Made by a program: the position numbers and the translations under genes
In this document: piece by piece, positions 1 to 5,555 of the stretch
How positions within the stretch are numbered: the first letter of the stretch is position 1
Layout: the number at the start of each line of letters is the position of its first letter
The notes under the pieces: model-generated
The model's database searches: none
Told to the model about the DNA's origin: nothing
Seen by the model: the letters and a program-made list of their open reading frames with translations, nothing else
Source of the DNA: Opitutia bacterium
GTDB lineage: Bacteria > Verrucomicrobiota > Verrucomicrobiae > Opitutales > UBA953
Direction: 5' to 3'
DNA: 5,555 nucleotides
Assembly (NCBI GenBank): GCA_947488485.1
Contig: CANKZO010000160.1
Coordinates: 1 to 5,555, forward strand

Positions 1-305
1 AGGTCGAAGGTCTGCAGGCCGCGGCCACCGGCGTCGCGGTCGGAGAAAGTCGCGCTGACCTCCGCGAGGAGCTGTTCGTAGCCGGCGATCTCCTTGCCGA
101 TGAGCAAGGGCGCGGCGTCTTCGACCGTCTGGCGGATCTTCTCGCCACCGGGGACTTCGCCCAGGCCGGTGCGTCCGGAGTTGTCGGTGATCAGGACGAT
201 ATTGCGCGTGAAGAACGGACCATGCGCGCCGCTGAGGTTGAGCAGCATGCTGTCATGACCGGCGACGGGCACGACACGGATGGATTGGATCAGAGGAGAG
301 GACAT
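1..305 (-). CDS. gudD: Glucarate dehydratase, N-terminal part (runs off left edge)
   Basis: This encodes the first 101 residues of D-glucarate dehydratase (EC 4.2.1.40), a cytoplasmic Mg-dependent enolase-superfamily enzyme that dehydrates D-glucarate to 5-dehydro-4-deoxy-D-glucarate. The reading frame is open to the window edge. The translation begins [20 protein letters not shown] and continues with [14 protein letters not shown] (residues 24-37), [12 protein letters not shown] (47-58) and [16 protein letters not shown] (87-102, the last codon cut by the edge). These match the N-terminal capping domain of E. coli GudD, as I recall its sequence, almost word for word. His28 aligns with E. coli His32, which I recall as a substrate-pocket residue. 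The barrel domain with the catalytic lysine, metal ligands and general-base histidine lies outside the window, so activity cannot be judged. The ATG at 305-303 fits the family start. It lies 34 nt after the transporter stop and follows a C-rich repeat with no Shine-Dalgarno sequence. It is the last visible gene of the operon and supplies the first step of the pathway. Confidence 0.95.
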   Translation of the reverse strand, partial: MSSPLIQSIRVVPVAGHDSMLLNLSGAHGPFFTRNIVLITDNSGRTGLGEVPGGEKIRQTVEDAAPLLIGKEIAGYEQLLAEVSATFSDRDAGGRGLQTFD

Positions 306-313
306 TGCAGAAA

Positions 314-339
314 GGGGTAGGGGCAGGGGTAGGGGTAGG
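314..339. repeat. GGGGTA tandem repeat between transporter and gudD
   Basis: On the plus strand there are four runs of GGGG (314-317, 320-323, 326-329, 332-335) separated by TA, CA and TA, followed by TA and GG at 338-339. The period is a strict 6 nt. The tract begins directly beyond the transporter stop codon and ends 8 nt before the gudD start, so it makes up most of the 34-nt gap. Four G4 runs with 2-nt loops meet the usual sequence rule for an intramolecular G-quadruplex on the plus (template) strand. The transcript carries the complementary CCCCUA repeat. A sister tract lies at 2616-2643. Whether it has a function is unknown. Confidence 0.85.
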
Positions 340-1686
340 TCAGGCTTGGGGCTTGGGGCGGGTGGCGAAGACCAAGGCGGCGGTCAGGAGCGAGGTGAAG
401 GCGAGGAAGTATAGGCCGTAGTAGACCGAGCCGGTGTTCTGCTTGATCCATCCGAAGGTGATGGGCGCGGCCCAGCCGCCGAGGTTGCCTAACGAATTGA
501 TCAAGGCGATGCCCGCGGCGGCGATGCGCGGGTCGAGGCTTTGCTGCGGCAACGGCCAGAAGAGAGAGGCCGCCGACTTGAAGCCGAGCGCCGCGAAGCA
601 GATGGCGCCGAAGGCGACGGCGGGCGCGGAGAATCCGGCGACCAGCATGCCGAGTCCGGCGACGACGAGGGCCACCGCCACCCAGACTTGCGGGTGCTTC
701 CAGCGCGCGGCGGCATGGGCGGCGACGATCATGCCGACGATGGAGACGATCCACGGCAGCGAGTTGAGGAAGCCGCCCGACATCGCCGCGACGGCCTTAG
801 GGTCGGCGTAGCCGAGCCAGCGGACGAACTGTTCGGTGAGGCCGAGAAGCCCGCCGTGCGGGGCCGGCGTCGCGAGCATCTCCTTGATGATCGCGGGCAG
901 CCAGAAGGTGACGGCGTAGATCGTGAGCTGGATCGCGAAATAAATGCCGCAGAAGCCGAGGACCATCGGCGACGTGAGCAAGCTCAGCTTGTCGACGGAG
1001 CCGGGGCGTGTCGCACTCGCGCGTTCTGAGGCGAGCGTCCGGTCGAGCGCCTCGCGTTCCGCGGAGCTCAGCCAGCGGGCTTGGCTGATATCGGATTCCA
1101 GCAAGAGCCAGAGCACGCCCGCCATCAGGACGGAGAACGCGCCTTCCAGGACGATCATCCACTGCCAGGGCTGTAGACCGGGGATGCTGAGTTGCAGCAG
1201 GAAGGCGGAGAGCGGGCCGGAGATGATCGTCGCGATGGCGGAACCGCTCAGGAAGATGGCCATCGCCTTGCCCCGGTCGGCGGCCGGCAGCCAGCGGGTG
1301 AAGTAATAGACGACCCCGGGGAAGAAACCGGCTTCCGCGGCGCCGAGCGCGAAACGCAGCGCGTAGAATTCATACTCATTGCGCACGAACGCCAGCGCGG
1401 TGGCCAGCAGGCCCCAGGTAACGGCGATGATCGTCAGCCAGCGGCGGGCGCCGAGGCGTTCGAGCGCGAGGTTGGCCGGGACTTCCAGCAGGGCGTAACC
1501 CCAGAAGAAGAGTCCGGCCCCGAAGCCGTAGGCGAGGTCGCCGATGCCGAGCTCGGCGCCGAGCTGCTCCTTGATGAAGCTGATGTTCACCCGGTCGATG
1601 TAGTTCACGATGAACATCACGACGAAGAGCGGGAGGACCCGCCATTTGACCTTGGAAACCGCGGACTGGAGCTCGAGCTCGCGCAT
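340..1686 (-). CDS. MFS transporter, anion:cation symporter (ACS) family; probable aldarate (glucarate) permease
   Basis: This is a 448-residue inner-membrane major facilitator, the usual length for the ACS family (tartrate TtuB, glucarate GudP, phthalate permeases). About twelve hydrophobic segments can be read, near residues 17-36, 53-72, 82-102, 108-130, 144-168, 174-197, 240-270, 306-332, 335-354, 358-382, 393-418 and 423-442, with a polar central loop at about 198-238. Family marks are [10 protein letters not shown] (28-37), [18 protein letters not shown] (53-70), ERLGARRW (76-83) and [14 protein letters not shown] (111-124), followed by [15 protein letters not shown] (131-145). The sequence looks closer to the TtuB-like branch than to enterobacterial GudP, so the substrate is inferred from its place between kdgD and gudD. 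Galactarate or another acidic sugar is possible. The ATG at 1686-1684 is 6 nt after the kdgD stop, which indicates translational coupling; no Shine-Dalgarno sequence is seen. The loop after segment 7 (about 271-305) appears longer than usual. Confidence 0.9.
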   Translation of the reverse strand: MRELELQSAVSKVKWRVLPLFVVMFIVNYIDRVNISFIKEQLGAELGIGDLAYGFGAGLFFWGYALLEVPANLALERLGARRWLTIIAVTWGLLATALAFVRNEYEFYALRFALGAAEAGFFPGVVYYFTRWLPAADRGKAMAIFLSGSAIATIISGPLSAFLLQLSIPGLQPWQWMIVLEGAFSVLMAGVLWLLLESDISQARWLSSAEREALDRTLASERASATRPGSVDKLSLLTSPMVLGFCGIYFAIQLTIYAVTFWLPAIIKEMLATPAPHGGLLGLTEQFVRWLGYADPKAVAAMSGGFLNSLPWIVSIVGMIVAAHAAARWKHPQVWVAVALVVAGLGMLVAGFSAPAVAFGAICFAALGFKSAASLFWPLPQQSLDPRIAAAGIALINSLGNLGGWAAPITFGWIKQNTGSVYYGLYFLAFTSLLTAALVFATRPKPQA

Positions 1687-1692
1687 CCGGGC

Positions 1693-2604
1693 TTACTTGA
1701 CGCCGGCTTTGGCGATCAGGGCGGCGAGCTGCTCGACTTCAGCCGGCTTGAGGTCCGTCAGCGGGGCGCGCACGGGGCCCGCGCCGTGACCGACGATCGT
1801 GGCGCCGGCCTTGATGATGCTTACGGCGTAGCCGGCGCTCTTGTTGCGGATCTCGAGGTAGGGTAGGAAGAAGGTATCGAGCAGGCGGTTCTGCGTCGCA
1901 TGGTCGTCCTTGGCGACGGCGTGGTAGAAGTCCATCGCGGCCTGCGGGATGAAGTTGAACACCGCGGAGGAGTAGACCGGCACGCCCATGGCCTTGTAGG
2001 CCGCGGCGTAGACTTCGGCGGTCGGGAGGCCGCCGAGGTAGCTGAAGCGGTCGCCCATGCGTCGGCGGATCGAGACCATGAGCTCGATGTCACCGAAGCC
2101 GTCCTTGTAACCGATGAGGTTCGGATTGTTGGCGGCGAGCTTCTCGAGGTGGTGCGGCTGGAGGCGGCAGACGTTGCGGTTGTAGACGACGACGCCGATC
2201 TTGACGGACTTGCAGACCTGGTCGACGTGCGCGGCGACGCCTTCCTGGTTGGTCTCGGTGAGGTAATGCGGCAGGAGCAGGATGCCCTTGGCGCCGAGGC
2301 GCTCAGCTTCCTGCGCGTATTGGATGGCCACGCGCGTCGGGCCGCCCGCGCCGGCGAGGATCGGGACGAGTCCGTCGCAGGTGTCGACCGCGGTCTTGAT
2401 GACGGCGGAGTATTCCTTGGGTTCGAGAGAGAAGAACTCACCCGTGCCGCCCGCGGCGAAGAGCGCGGTGGCGCCGTAGGGCGCGAGCCACTGCAGGCGC
2501 TTGGCGTAGCCGGCGGCGTCGAAGTCGCCGTTGGCCTGGAAGTCGGTGATCGGGAAGGAGAGCAGTCCGGAGGAGAGGACCTTCTGGAGTTCGAGGGGGG
2601 ACAT
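1693..2604 (-). CDS. kdgD: 5-dehydro-4-deoxyglucarate dehydratase (decarboxylating)
   Basis: This 303-residue protein has the normal length for KdgD (EC 4.2.1.41), a class I aldolase-fold enzyme of the DapA/N-acetylneuraminate lyase superfamily. It converts 5-dehydro-4-deoxy-D-glucarate to 2,5-dioxopentanoate, CO2 and water in the cytoplasm. Visible marks are [10 protein letters not shown] (13-22), [11 protein letters not shown] (50-60), where GTGE is the superfamily carboxylate-binding loop, VVVYNRN (138-144) with the catalytic Tyr141, and [14 protein letters not shown] (163-176), where Lys167 is the expected Schiff-base lysine. YKDG(F/I/V)GDIE, rather than the generic DapA motif, points to KdgD specifically. 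The barrel ends near residue 220 and a C-terminal helical domain follows. The ATG at 2604-2602 gives the family's usual N-terminus. It is preceded by a C-rich repeat with no Shine-Dalgarno sequence. It is the second gene of the operon, 41 nt after the dehydrogenase and 6 nt before the transporter, and supplies the middle step of the pathway. All key residues are present. Confidence 0.96.
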   Translation of the reverse strand: MSPLELQKVLSSGLLSFPITDFQANGDFDAAGYAKRLQWLAPYGATALFAAGGTGEFFSLEPKEYSAVIKTAVDTCDGLVPILAGAGGPTRVAIQYAQEAERLGAKGILLLPHYLTETNQEGVAAHVDQVCKSVKIGVVVYNRNVCRLQPHHLEKLAANNPNLIGYKDGFGDIELMVSIRRRMGDRFSYLGGLPTAEVYAAAYKAMGVPVYSSAVFNFIPQAAMDFYHAVAKDDHATQNRLLDTFFLPYLEIRNKSAGYAVSIIKAGATIVGHGAGPVRAPLTDLKPAEVEQLAALIAKAGVK

Positions 2605-2615
2605 GGGACGAAAGA

Positions 2616-2643
2616 GGGGTAGGGGTGGGGATAGGGGTAGGGG
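2616..2643. repeat. GGGGTA-type tandem repeat between the dehydrogenase gene and kdgD
   Basis: On the plus strand there are five runs of GGGG (2616-2619, 2622-2625, 2627-2630, 2634-2637, 2640-2643) separated by TA, T, ATA and TA. It fills 28 of the 41 nt between the dehydrogenase stop (2646-2648) and the kdgD start (2604). It is the same unit as the tract at 314-339, in the same orientation and the same position relative to the genes, but with less regular spacers. It can form a G-quadruplex on the plus strand by sequence rule. The transcript carries a CCCCUA-rich, pyrimidine-rich leader ending in CUCUUUCGUCCC just before the kdgD AUG. Confidence 0.85.
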
Positions 2644-2645
2644 TG

Positions 2646-4235
2646 TCAGAGCGCGGCGTTGGTGCGGGTGCCGTTGACGAGGCGGGAGAGGCCGAGGGGA
2701 TTGGCGTTACGCAGTTCGGCGGGCAGGGCGGCGTCCGGATAGTTCTGGAAGCAGACGAGACGCGTAAAGCGGTAGATGGCGTTGGAGCCGACGGACGTGG
2801 TGCGGCCATCGGAGAGCGACGGGTAGGGGCCGCCGTGCACGATGGCGTGCGAGACTTCGACGCCGGTGGGGAAGCCGTTGATGACGACGCGGCCGGCGAC
2901 GGCCTCAAGGCGGGCGATGAGCGCGGCGTGCTGGCCGAGTTCGGCGTCGGTGCCGTGGATGGTCGCGGTGAGGTTGCCGTGCAGGGCGCCGAGGACGGCG
3001 TCGACCTCGCGCTGATCGGCGCACCAGATGACGAGCGAGCTCGGTCCGAAGATTTCTTCCTGGAGGGAGGCGTCGGCGACGAAGGTCTTGGCTTCGGTCG
3101 CGAAAAGCGTGGCGACGGCGCGGTTGGGCTGGCCGCTGGACTTGCCTTGGGCGATCACCTTGACGCCGCTTTGGGCGGTGCGAGCGGCGAGACCCTTCTG
3201 GTAAGCCTGATGGATACCGGCGGTGAGCATGACGCCATCGGCGCATTCCGTGAAGAGCGCGGAGAGCTTGGCGACGAAGGCTTCGGCGGCGGCGGAGCGG
3301 GTCAGGACGATCAGGCCCGGCTGGGTGCAGAACTGACCGACGCCCAGCGTGCAGGAACCGACCAGGCCGGTAGCGATGGCTTCACCGCGGGCGGCGAGGG
3401 CGCCTTCGAGCAGGACGACCGGGTTGACGCTGCTCATCTCGGCGTAGACCGGGATCGGCGTAGGACGGGCGGCGGCGGTGTCCATCAGGGCGCGGCCGCC
3501 GACGCGGGAGCCGGTGAAGCCGATGGCGCGGAGGGCCGGGTGCTTGGCGACCTGCTGGCCGATGACCCGTCCTTCGCCCATCAGGAGAGAGAACGTGCCT
3601 TCGGGCAGACCGGCGGCCTTGACGGCTTCGATAATGAGGCCGCCCATGATCTCGGCGGTGCCGATGTGCGCGTGGTGCGCCATCACGATGACAGGGCAAC
3701 CCGCGGCGAAGGCCGAGGCGGTGTCGCCGCCCGCGACGGAGTAGGCGAAGGGGAAGTTGCTCGCGCAGAAGACGGCCACGGGGCCGATGGGGCGGAGGAG
3801 TGAGCGATGGTCCGGCTTGGGCAGGGGCTTGCGGTCCGGGTTGGCGGTCTCGATGCGGGCGTCGATCCAGTCGCCTTTCTCGACGAGGTCGGCGAAGAGG
3901 CGCAGCTGGCCCATGGTGCGGCCGATCTCGCCTTGGCAACGAGCCTCGGGGAGGCCGGTCTCCTGCGTCGCCCGGGCGACGAGGGCGGGCGTGGCGGCTT
4001 CGATGCGGGTGGCGATGTCGCGGAGGAAGGCGGCCTTCTTCTGGCCGGAAAGTCCGGCGAGCACCGGGGTGGCCTGGTCGGCCAGGGCGCAGGCCTTATC
4101 CGCTTCGGCCGCGGTGGCGGGGAAGAAGTCTGGCTCGAGGGCAGTGGCGGTCGCCGGGTTGAAGGCGCGGTAGGGCGCGGTGCGGGACTGGCCGCGGGCG
4201 AAGCCGATGAAAGAGGTTCCGAGGAGGGTCGACAT
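2646..4235 (-). CDS. 2-oxoglutarate-semialdehyde (2,5-dioxovalerate) dehydrogenase, NAD(P)-dependent
   Basis: This 529-residue cytoplasmic aldehyde dehydrogenase matches the roughly 520-530-residue KGSADH group (EC 1.2.1.26). It oxidises 2,5-dioxopentanoate to 2-oxoglutarate, the last step of the oxidative aldarate pathway. Marks, numbered from the chosen start, are FNPAT (25-29), [17 protein letters not shown] (91-107), QLRLFAD (110-116), [19 protein letters not shown] (158-176) with Asn160, GFTGS (239-243), [10 protein letters not shown] (263-272) with catalytic Glu266, GQFCTQPG (300-307) with nucleophile Cys303, and EEIFGP (393-398). The frame is open to a TTG at 4277, but the extra 14 residues are Pro-rich translation of the C-rich leader; the ATG at 4235-4233 gives the family N-terminus ([12 protein letters not shown]). 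An oddity is that the coenzyme-binding lysine expected in the CPVVVKAH motif is Met185 here (CPVIVMAH). A second is Cys157 where FGASNFP is usual. It is the first gene of the operon. The substrate assignment rests on family and context, and activity on other aldehydes is possible. Confidence 0.9.
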   Translation of the reverse strand: MSTLLGTSFIGFARGQSRTAPYRAFNPATATALEPDFFPATAAEADKACALADQATPVLAGLSGQKKAAFLRDIATRIEAATPALVARATQETGLPEARCQGEIGRTMGQLRLFADLVEKGDWIDARIETANPDRKPLPKPDHRSLLRPIGPVAVFCASNFPFAYSVAGGDTASAFAAGCPVIVMAHHAHIGTAEIMGGLIIEAVKAAGLPEGTFSLLMGEGRVIGQQVAKHPALRAIGFTGSRVGGRALMDTAAARPTPIPVYAEMSSVNPVVLLEGALAARGEAIATGLVGSCTLGVGQFCTQPGLIVLTRSAAAEAFVAKLSALFTECADGVMLTAGIHQAYQKGLAARTAQSGVKVIAQGKSSGQPNRAVATLFATEAKTFVADASLQEEIFGPSSLVIWCADQREVDAVLGALHGNLTATIHGTDAELGQHAALIARLEAVAGRVVINGFPTGVEVSHAIVHGGPYPSLSDGRTTSVGSNAIYRFTRLVCFQNYPDAALPAELRNANPLGLSRLVNGTRTNAAL

Positions 4236-4354
4236 GGAGAGAGGGGGACGGATAGGGCAGGGGCTGGCCGGAGGCAAACAAGATAGCCCATGGGTTGGGG
4301 TTGCGAGCGGTGGCCCGGGCGTTTGGCTGGAGGCAGGCCTGACCCCGGCCGCTC
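4236..4354. promoter_or_regulatory. Divergent intergenic region, probable promoter area for both directions
   Basis: This 119-nt gap separates the operon start from the divergent gene, so both promoters are expected here unless transcription comes from further away. No convincing -35/-10 pair is visible. The only AT-richer patch is at 4275-4285 (CAAACAAGATA); on the minus strand it reads TATCTTG, a possible -10 for the operon (4285-4280), with no good -35 behind it. Two perfect 8-bp palindromes occur, CCCATGGG at 4287-4294 and GCCCGGGC at 4313-4320. They are candidate operator half-elements, but such short GC palindromes arise often by chance. No Shine-Dalgarno sequence suitably spaced for either start is seen: a GGAGG at 4329-4333 is about 21 nt before the rightward ATG. 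Confidence 0.4.
4243..4263. repeat. Degenerate G-run tract upstream of the first operon gene
   Basis: Plus-strand G runs at 4243-4247 (five), 4255-4257 (three) and 4260-4263 (four) are spaced by ACGGATA and CA. On the transcript this gives a C-rich leader of the form CCCCUGCCCUAU, then a C5 run and CUCUCC directly before the AUG at 4235. The layout copies the two clear tracts (C-rich repeat, then a short pyrimidine stretch, then the start codon), so it may be a decayed third member of the same family. The resemblance is partial and could be base-composition bias. Confidence 0.4.
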
Positions 4355-4408
4355 ATGCGTTTCCTCGTCATCTTGCTCCTGCATCTGACCGTCGTCCTCT
4401 CGGCTGCG
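4355..4408 (+). other. Signal peptide of the beta-propeller protein
   Basis: The first 18 codons give a short positive start (Met-Arg), an unbroken hydrophobic core LVILLLHLTVVL (residues 4-15) and a small-residue end SAA (16-18), the layout of a Sec signal peptide. The exact cut is unsure because residue 19 is proline, which is unfavourable just after the cleavage site; cutting after Ala17 is the alternative. No lipobox cysteine follows, so it is not a lipoprotein. Mature repeats start almost at once (FDW at 21-23). Confidence 0.75.
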
Positions 4409-5555
4409 CCGGTCTTCGACTGGGCGGCGTCCGGCGGCGGCGTCAAGGCCGACAAGGTGCGAGGATTGAACATCGACCGCGACGGTAACGTCTTCGTCGC
4501 CGGCGAGTGCGCGGACGAGGTCGGCTTCGGTGCGGTCACGCACAAAGGGCTTGGTCTCAACGATGTCTTCGTCGCGAAACTCGACCCCCGCGGAAAATAT
4601 CTCTGGTCAAAGGTCTCCGGCGGTCCGCAGATCGACCGCGCCTATGCGGTGGCGACCGATGCGAAGGGCAACTCATACGTGACCGGACATTTCCAGGGCG
4701 CATCGGCCGAGTTCGACGGACACGCCGTCCGGGGGCGCGGAGATTACGACGCCTTCGTGGTCTCCTACGACCAGGACGGCCGGTTCCGCTGGATCCGTAC
4801 CGCGGGCGGCCGAGGTTATGACTACGGCCATGCCGTGGCCGTCGACAGCCGGGGCGACGTCATCGTCGCCGGCGCGGTCGTCGGCGAGGCGACCTTCGGC
4901 GACGTGGTGGTGCCGAATGAGCCGGGCGCGCATATCTTCGTCGCCAAATACCACGCCGACGGCGAGCTCGTCTGGGTCAAGGTCGCGACCGGCAAAGCCG
5001 GCGGTTCCGCCCATGGCGTCGTGGTCGACGGTCGGGACAATATTTATATCGGCGGCCTCAGCACGGGCGCGGGCGCTTTCGGCGCCTTACCCCTGTCATC
5101 GCCCAAGGGCACTTCGGCGCTCGTGGCGAAGCTGGATCGCGACGGCCAGGTTCTCTGGCTGAAGCAGCACCTCGGCGAACCCAGCTGCCTCTTCCATGAG
5201 ATCACCTGCGATGCGCAAGGCCGGGTCTGGGCCAGCGGCATGATCAAGGGCCGGGCCCAGGTCGGCACCGAGGCCTACGCCACGACGGGTGATAAGGACT
5301 CCGACGCGTTGCTCTGCCACTACGACGCCGACGGCAAGCTGCTTTGGAGCCGGGTCGGACAGGGGCCGGGTGTCGACTATGGCCTGGGCGTCGCCACGGA
5401 CGGGACGGGCGACGTGTTCCTCACCGGTGAGTTCTCGGAGGTCTTCACGCTCGGCGGCAAGAGCCTGCGAAGCCGCGGCTCGACCGACGTCTATGTCGCC
5501 AGGTTCGACGCGGCAGGGGCGCTGCTCTGGCTCAAGCAGTCCGGCGGCGGCGGTT
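4355..5555 (+). CDS. Secreted SBBP-type beta-propeller repeat protein, N-terminal 400 residues (runs off right edge)
   Basis: The frame is open from the ATG at 4355 to the window edge with no stop, and an in-frame TGA at 4340-4342 excludes a longer start. The N-terminus MRFLVILLLHLTVVLSAA is a signal peptide with its likely cut near residues 17-18, so the protein is exported. The rest is a run of 61-63-residue repeats. Each holds a phrase like AYAVATDAKGNSYVTGHF (97-114), a variable strand, then DAFVVSYDQDGRFRWIRTAGG (132-152). The marking tryptophans fall at 23, 84, 146, 207, 268, 331 and 392. This pattern (D.YG.AVD..G.V.V.G followed by D.FVAK.D.DG...W....GG) is that of the SBBP beta-propeller repeat (Pfam PF06739 as I recall it), found in secreted and surface proteins of unknown role. 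No catalytic motif is visible. It is transcribed away from the glucarate operon and no functional link is evident. The missing C-terminus might carry sorting, PKD or other domains. Confidence 0.88.
   Translation, partial: MRFLVILLLHLTVVLSAAPVFDWAASGGGVKADKVRGLNIDRDGNVFVAGECADEVGFGAVTHKGLGLNDVFVAKLDPRGKYLWSKVSGGPQIDRAYAVATDAKGNSYVTGHFQGASAEFDGHAVRGRGDYDAFVVSYDQDGRFRWIRTAGGRGYDYGHAVAVDSRGDVIVAGAVVGEATFGDVVVPNEPGAHIFVAKYHADGELVWVKVATGKAGGSAHGVVVDGRDNIYIGGLSTGAGAFGALPLSSPKGTSALVAKLDRDGQVLWLKQHLGEPSCLFHEITCDAQGRVWASGMIKGRAQVGTEAYATTGDKDSDALLCHYDADGKLLWSRVGQGPGVDYGLGVATDGTGDVFLTGEFSEVFTLGGKSLRSRGSTDVYVARFDAAGALLWLKQSGGGG
4421..5555 (+). repeat. Seven beta-propeller repeat units of about 61 codons
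   Basis: Tryptophan codons that close each repeat lie at residues 23, 84, 146, 207, 268, 331 and 392, with spacings of 61, 62, 61, 61, 63 and 61. Each W is followed by a phrase such as SKVSGG, IRTAGG, VKVATG, LKQHLG, SRVGQG or LKQSGG, and about 10-20 residues later by a D/G-rich turn and a V.V.G strand. Six full units and the opening of another are visible before the edge. The units are diverged in sequence at DNA level (no long identical stretches noticed), so they are old duplications, not a recent expansion. Confidence 0.75.

Noticed and set aside
314..339. The GGGG repeats as a CRISPR array, telomere or attachment site
   Set aside because: The unit is 6 nt with no spacers, it lies inside an operon with no cas, integrase or end-structure genes nearby, and it is better described as a simple tandem repeat.
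306..339. Rho-independent terminator between the transporter and gudD
   Set aside because: There is no inverted repeat followed by a T tract on the minus strand; the gap is a direct C-rich repeat, and gudD belongs to the same pathway.
1192..2622. Plus-strand open frames opposite the transporter and kdgD (1192-1866 and 1900-2622)
   Set aside because: They are low-complexity, charged translations fully covered by conserved minus-strand genes, and are typical GC-driven shadows.
2625..3803. Long open frame on the plus strand (about 392 codons) opposite the aldehyde dehydrogenase gene
   Set aside because: It is antisense to a clearly conserved enzyme, and its translation is Gly/Asp/Glu/Arg-rich with no recognisable domain, as expected from the complement of a high-GC gene.
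4236..4277. N-terminal extension of the dehydrogenase from a TTG at 4277
   Set aside because: The 14 added residues are Pro-rich translation of the C-rich leader, the ATG at 4235 gives the normal family N-terminus, and the TTG sits in the AT-richer patch that may hold the promoter.
4287..4320. CCCATGGG and GCCCGGGC palindromes as definite operators
   Set aside because: Each is only 8 bp, they differ in sequence, and short palindromes are common in GC-rich DNA; they are mentioned only as candidates.
3683..4543. Minus-strand open frame crossing the divergent intergenic region
   Set aside because: It overlaps the dehydrogenase in another frame and runs antisense into the signal-peptide gene; its Pro/Arg/Ser-rich content shows no family resemblance.

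Overview
The window is GC-rich (roughly two-thirds G+C by eye), densely coding bacterial DNA. It holds one leftward (minus-strand) catabolic operon and one rightward gene that diverges from it. The lineage cannot be fixed from this window. The high GC, the secreted SBBP-type beta-propeller protein and the lack of Shine-Dalgarno sequences fit a Gram-negative group such as Verrucomicrobiota or Planctomycetota, but this is a weak inference. I see no tRNA, rRNA, insertion sequence, CRISPR array, integrase or other sign of a mobile element.

The operon reads leftward from about 4235 off the left edge. Its genes, in order of transcription, are: a 2-oxoglutarate-semialdehyde dehydrogenase (4235 to 2646), 5-dehydro-4-deoxyglucarate dehydratase (kdgD, 2604 to 1693), an MFS organic-anion transporter of the tartrate/glucarate type (1686 to 340), and the N-terminal 101 codons of glucarate dehydratase (gudD, 305 to the left edge). 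Gaps between genes are only 41, 6 and 34 nt. Together they encode uptake of an aldarate and its full conversion: D-glucarate to 5-dehydro-4-deoxy-D-glucarate (GudD), then to 2,5-dioxopentanoate with loss of CO2 and water (KdgD), then to 2-oxoglutarate (the dehydrogenase), which enters the TCA cycle. This is the oxidative route, not the aldolase (GarL) route of Escherichia coli. No regulator lies in the window.

From 4236 to 4354 a 119-nt gap separates the operon from a divergent gene that starts at 4355 and runs off the right edge. That gene encodes a secreted protein with a signal peptide and a very regular 61-63-residue repeat of SBBP beta-propeller type, seven tryptophan-marked units being visible. 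It has no evident link to glucarate metabolism.

The least ordinary features are these. First, two of the three gaps inside the operon are filled almost entirely by a GGGG(TA) tandem repeat (CCCCTA on the transcript), with a degenerate third copy ahead of the first gene; all three sit just upstream of start codons. Second, none of the five visible starts has a recognisable Shine-Dalgarno sequence. Third, the dehydrogenase has methionine where the coenzyme-binding lysine of the aldehyde dehydrogenase family is expected.
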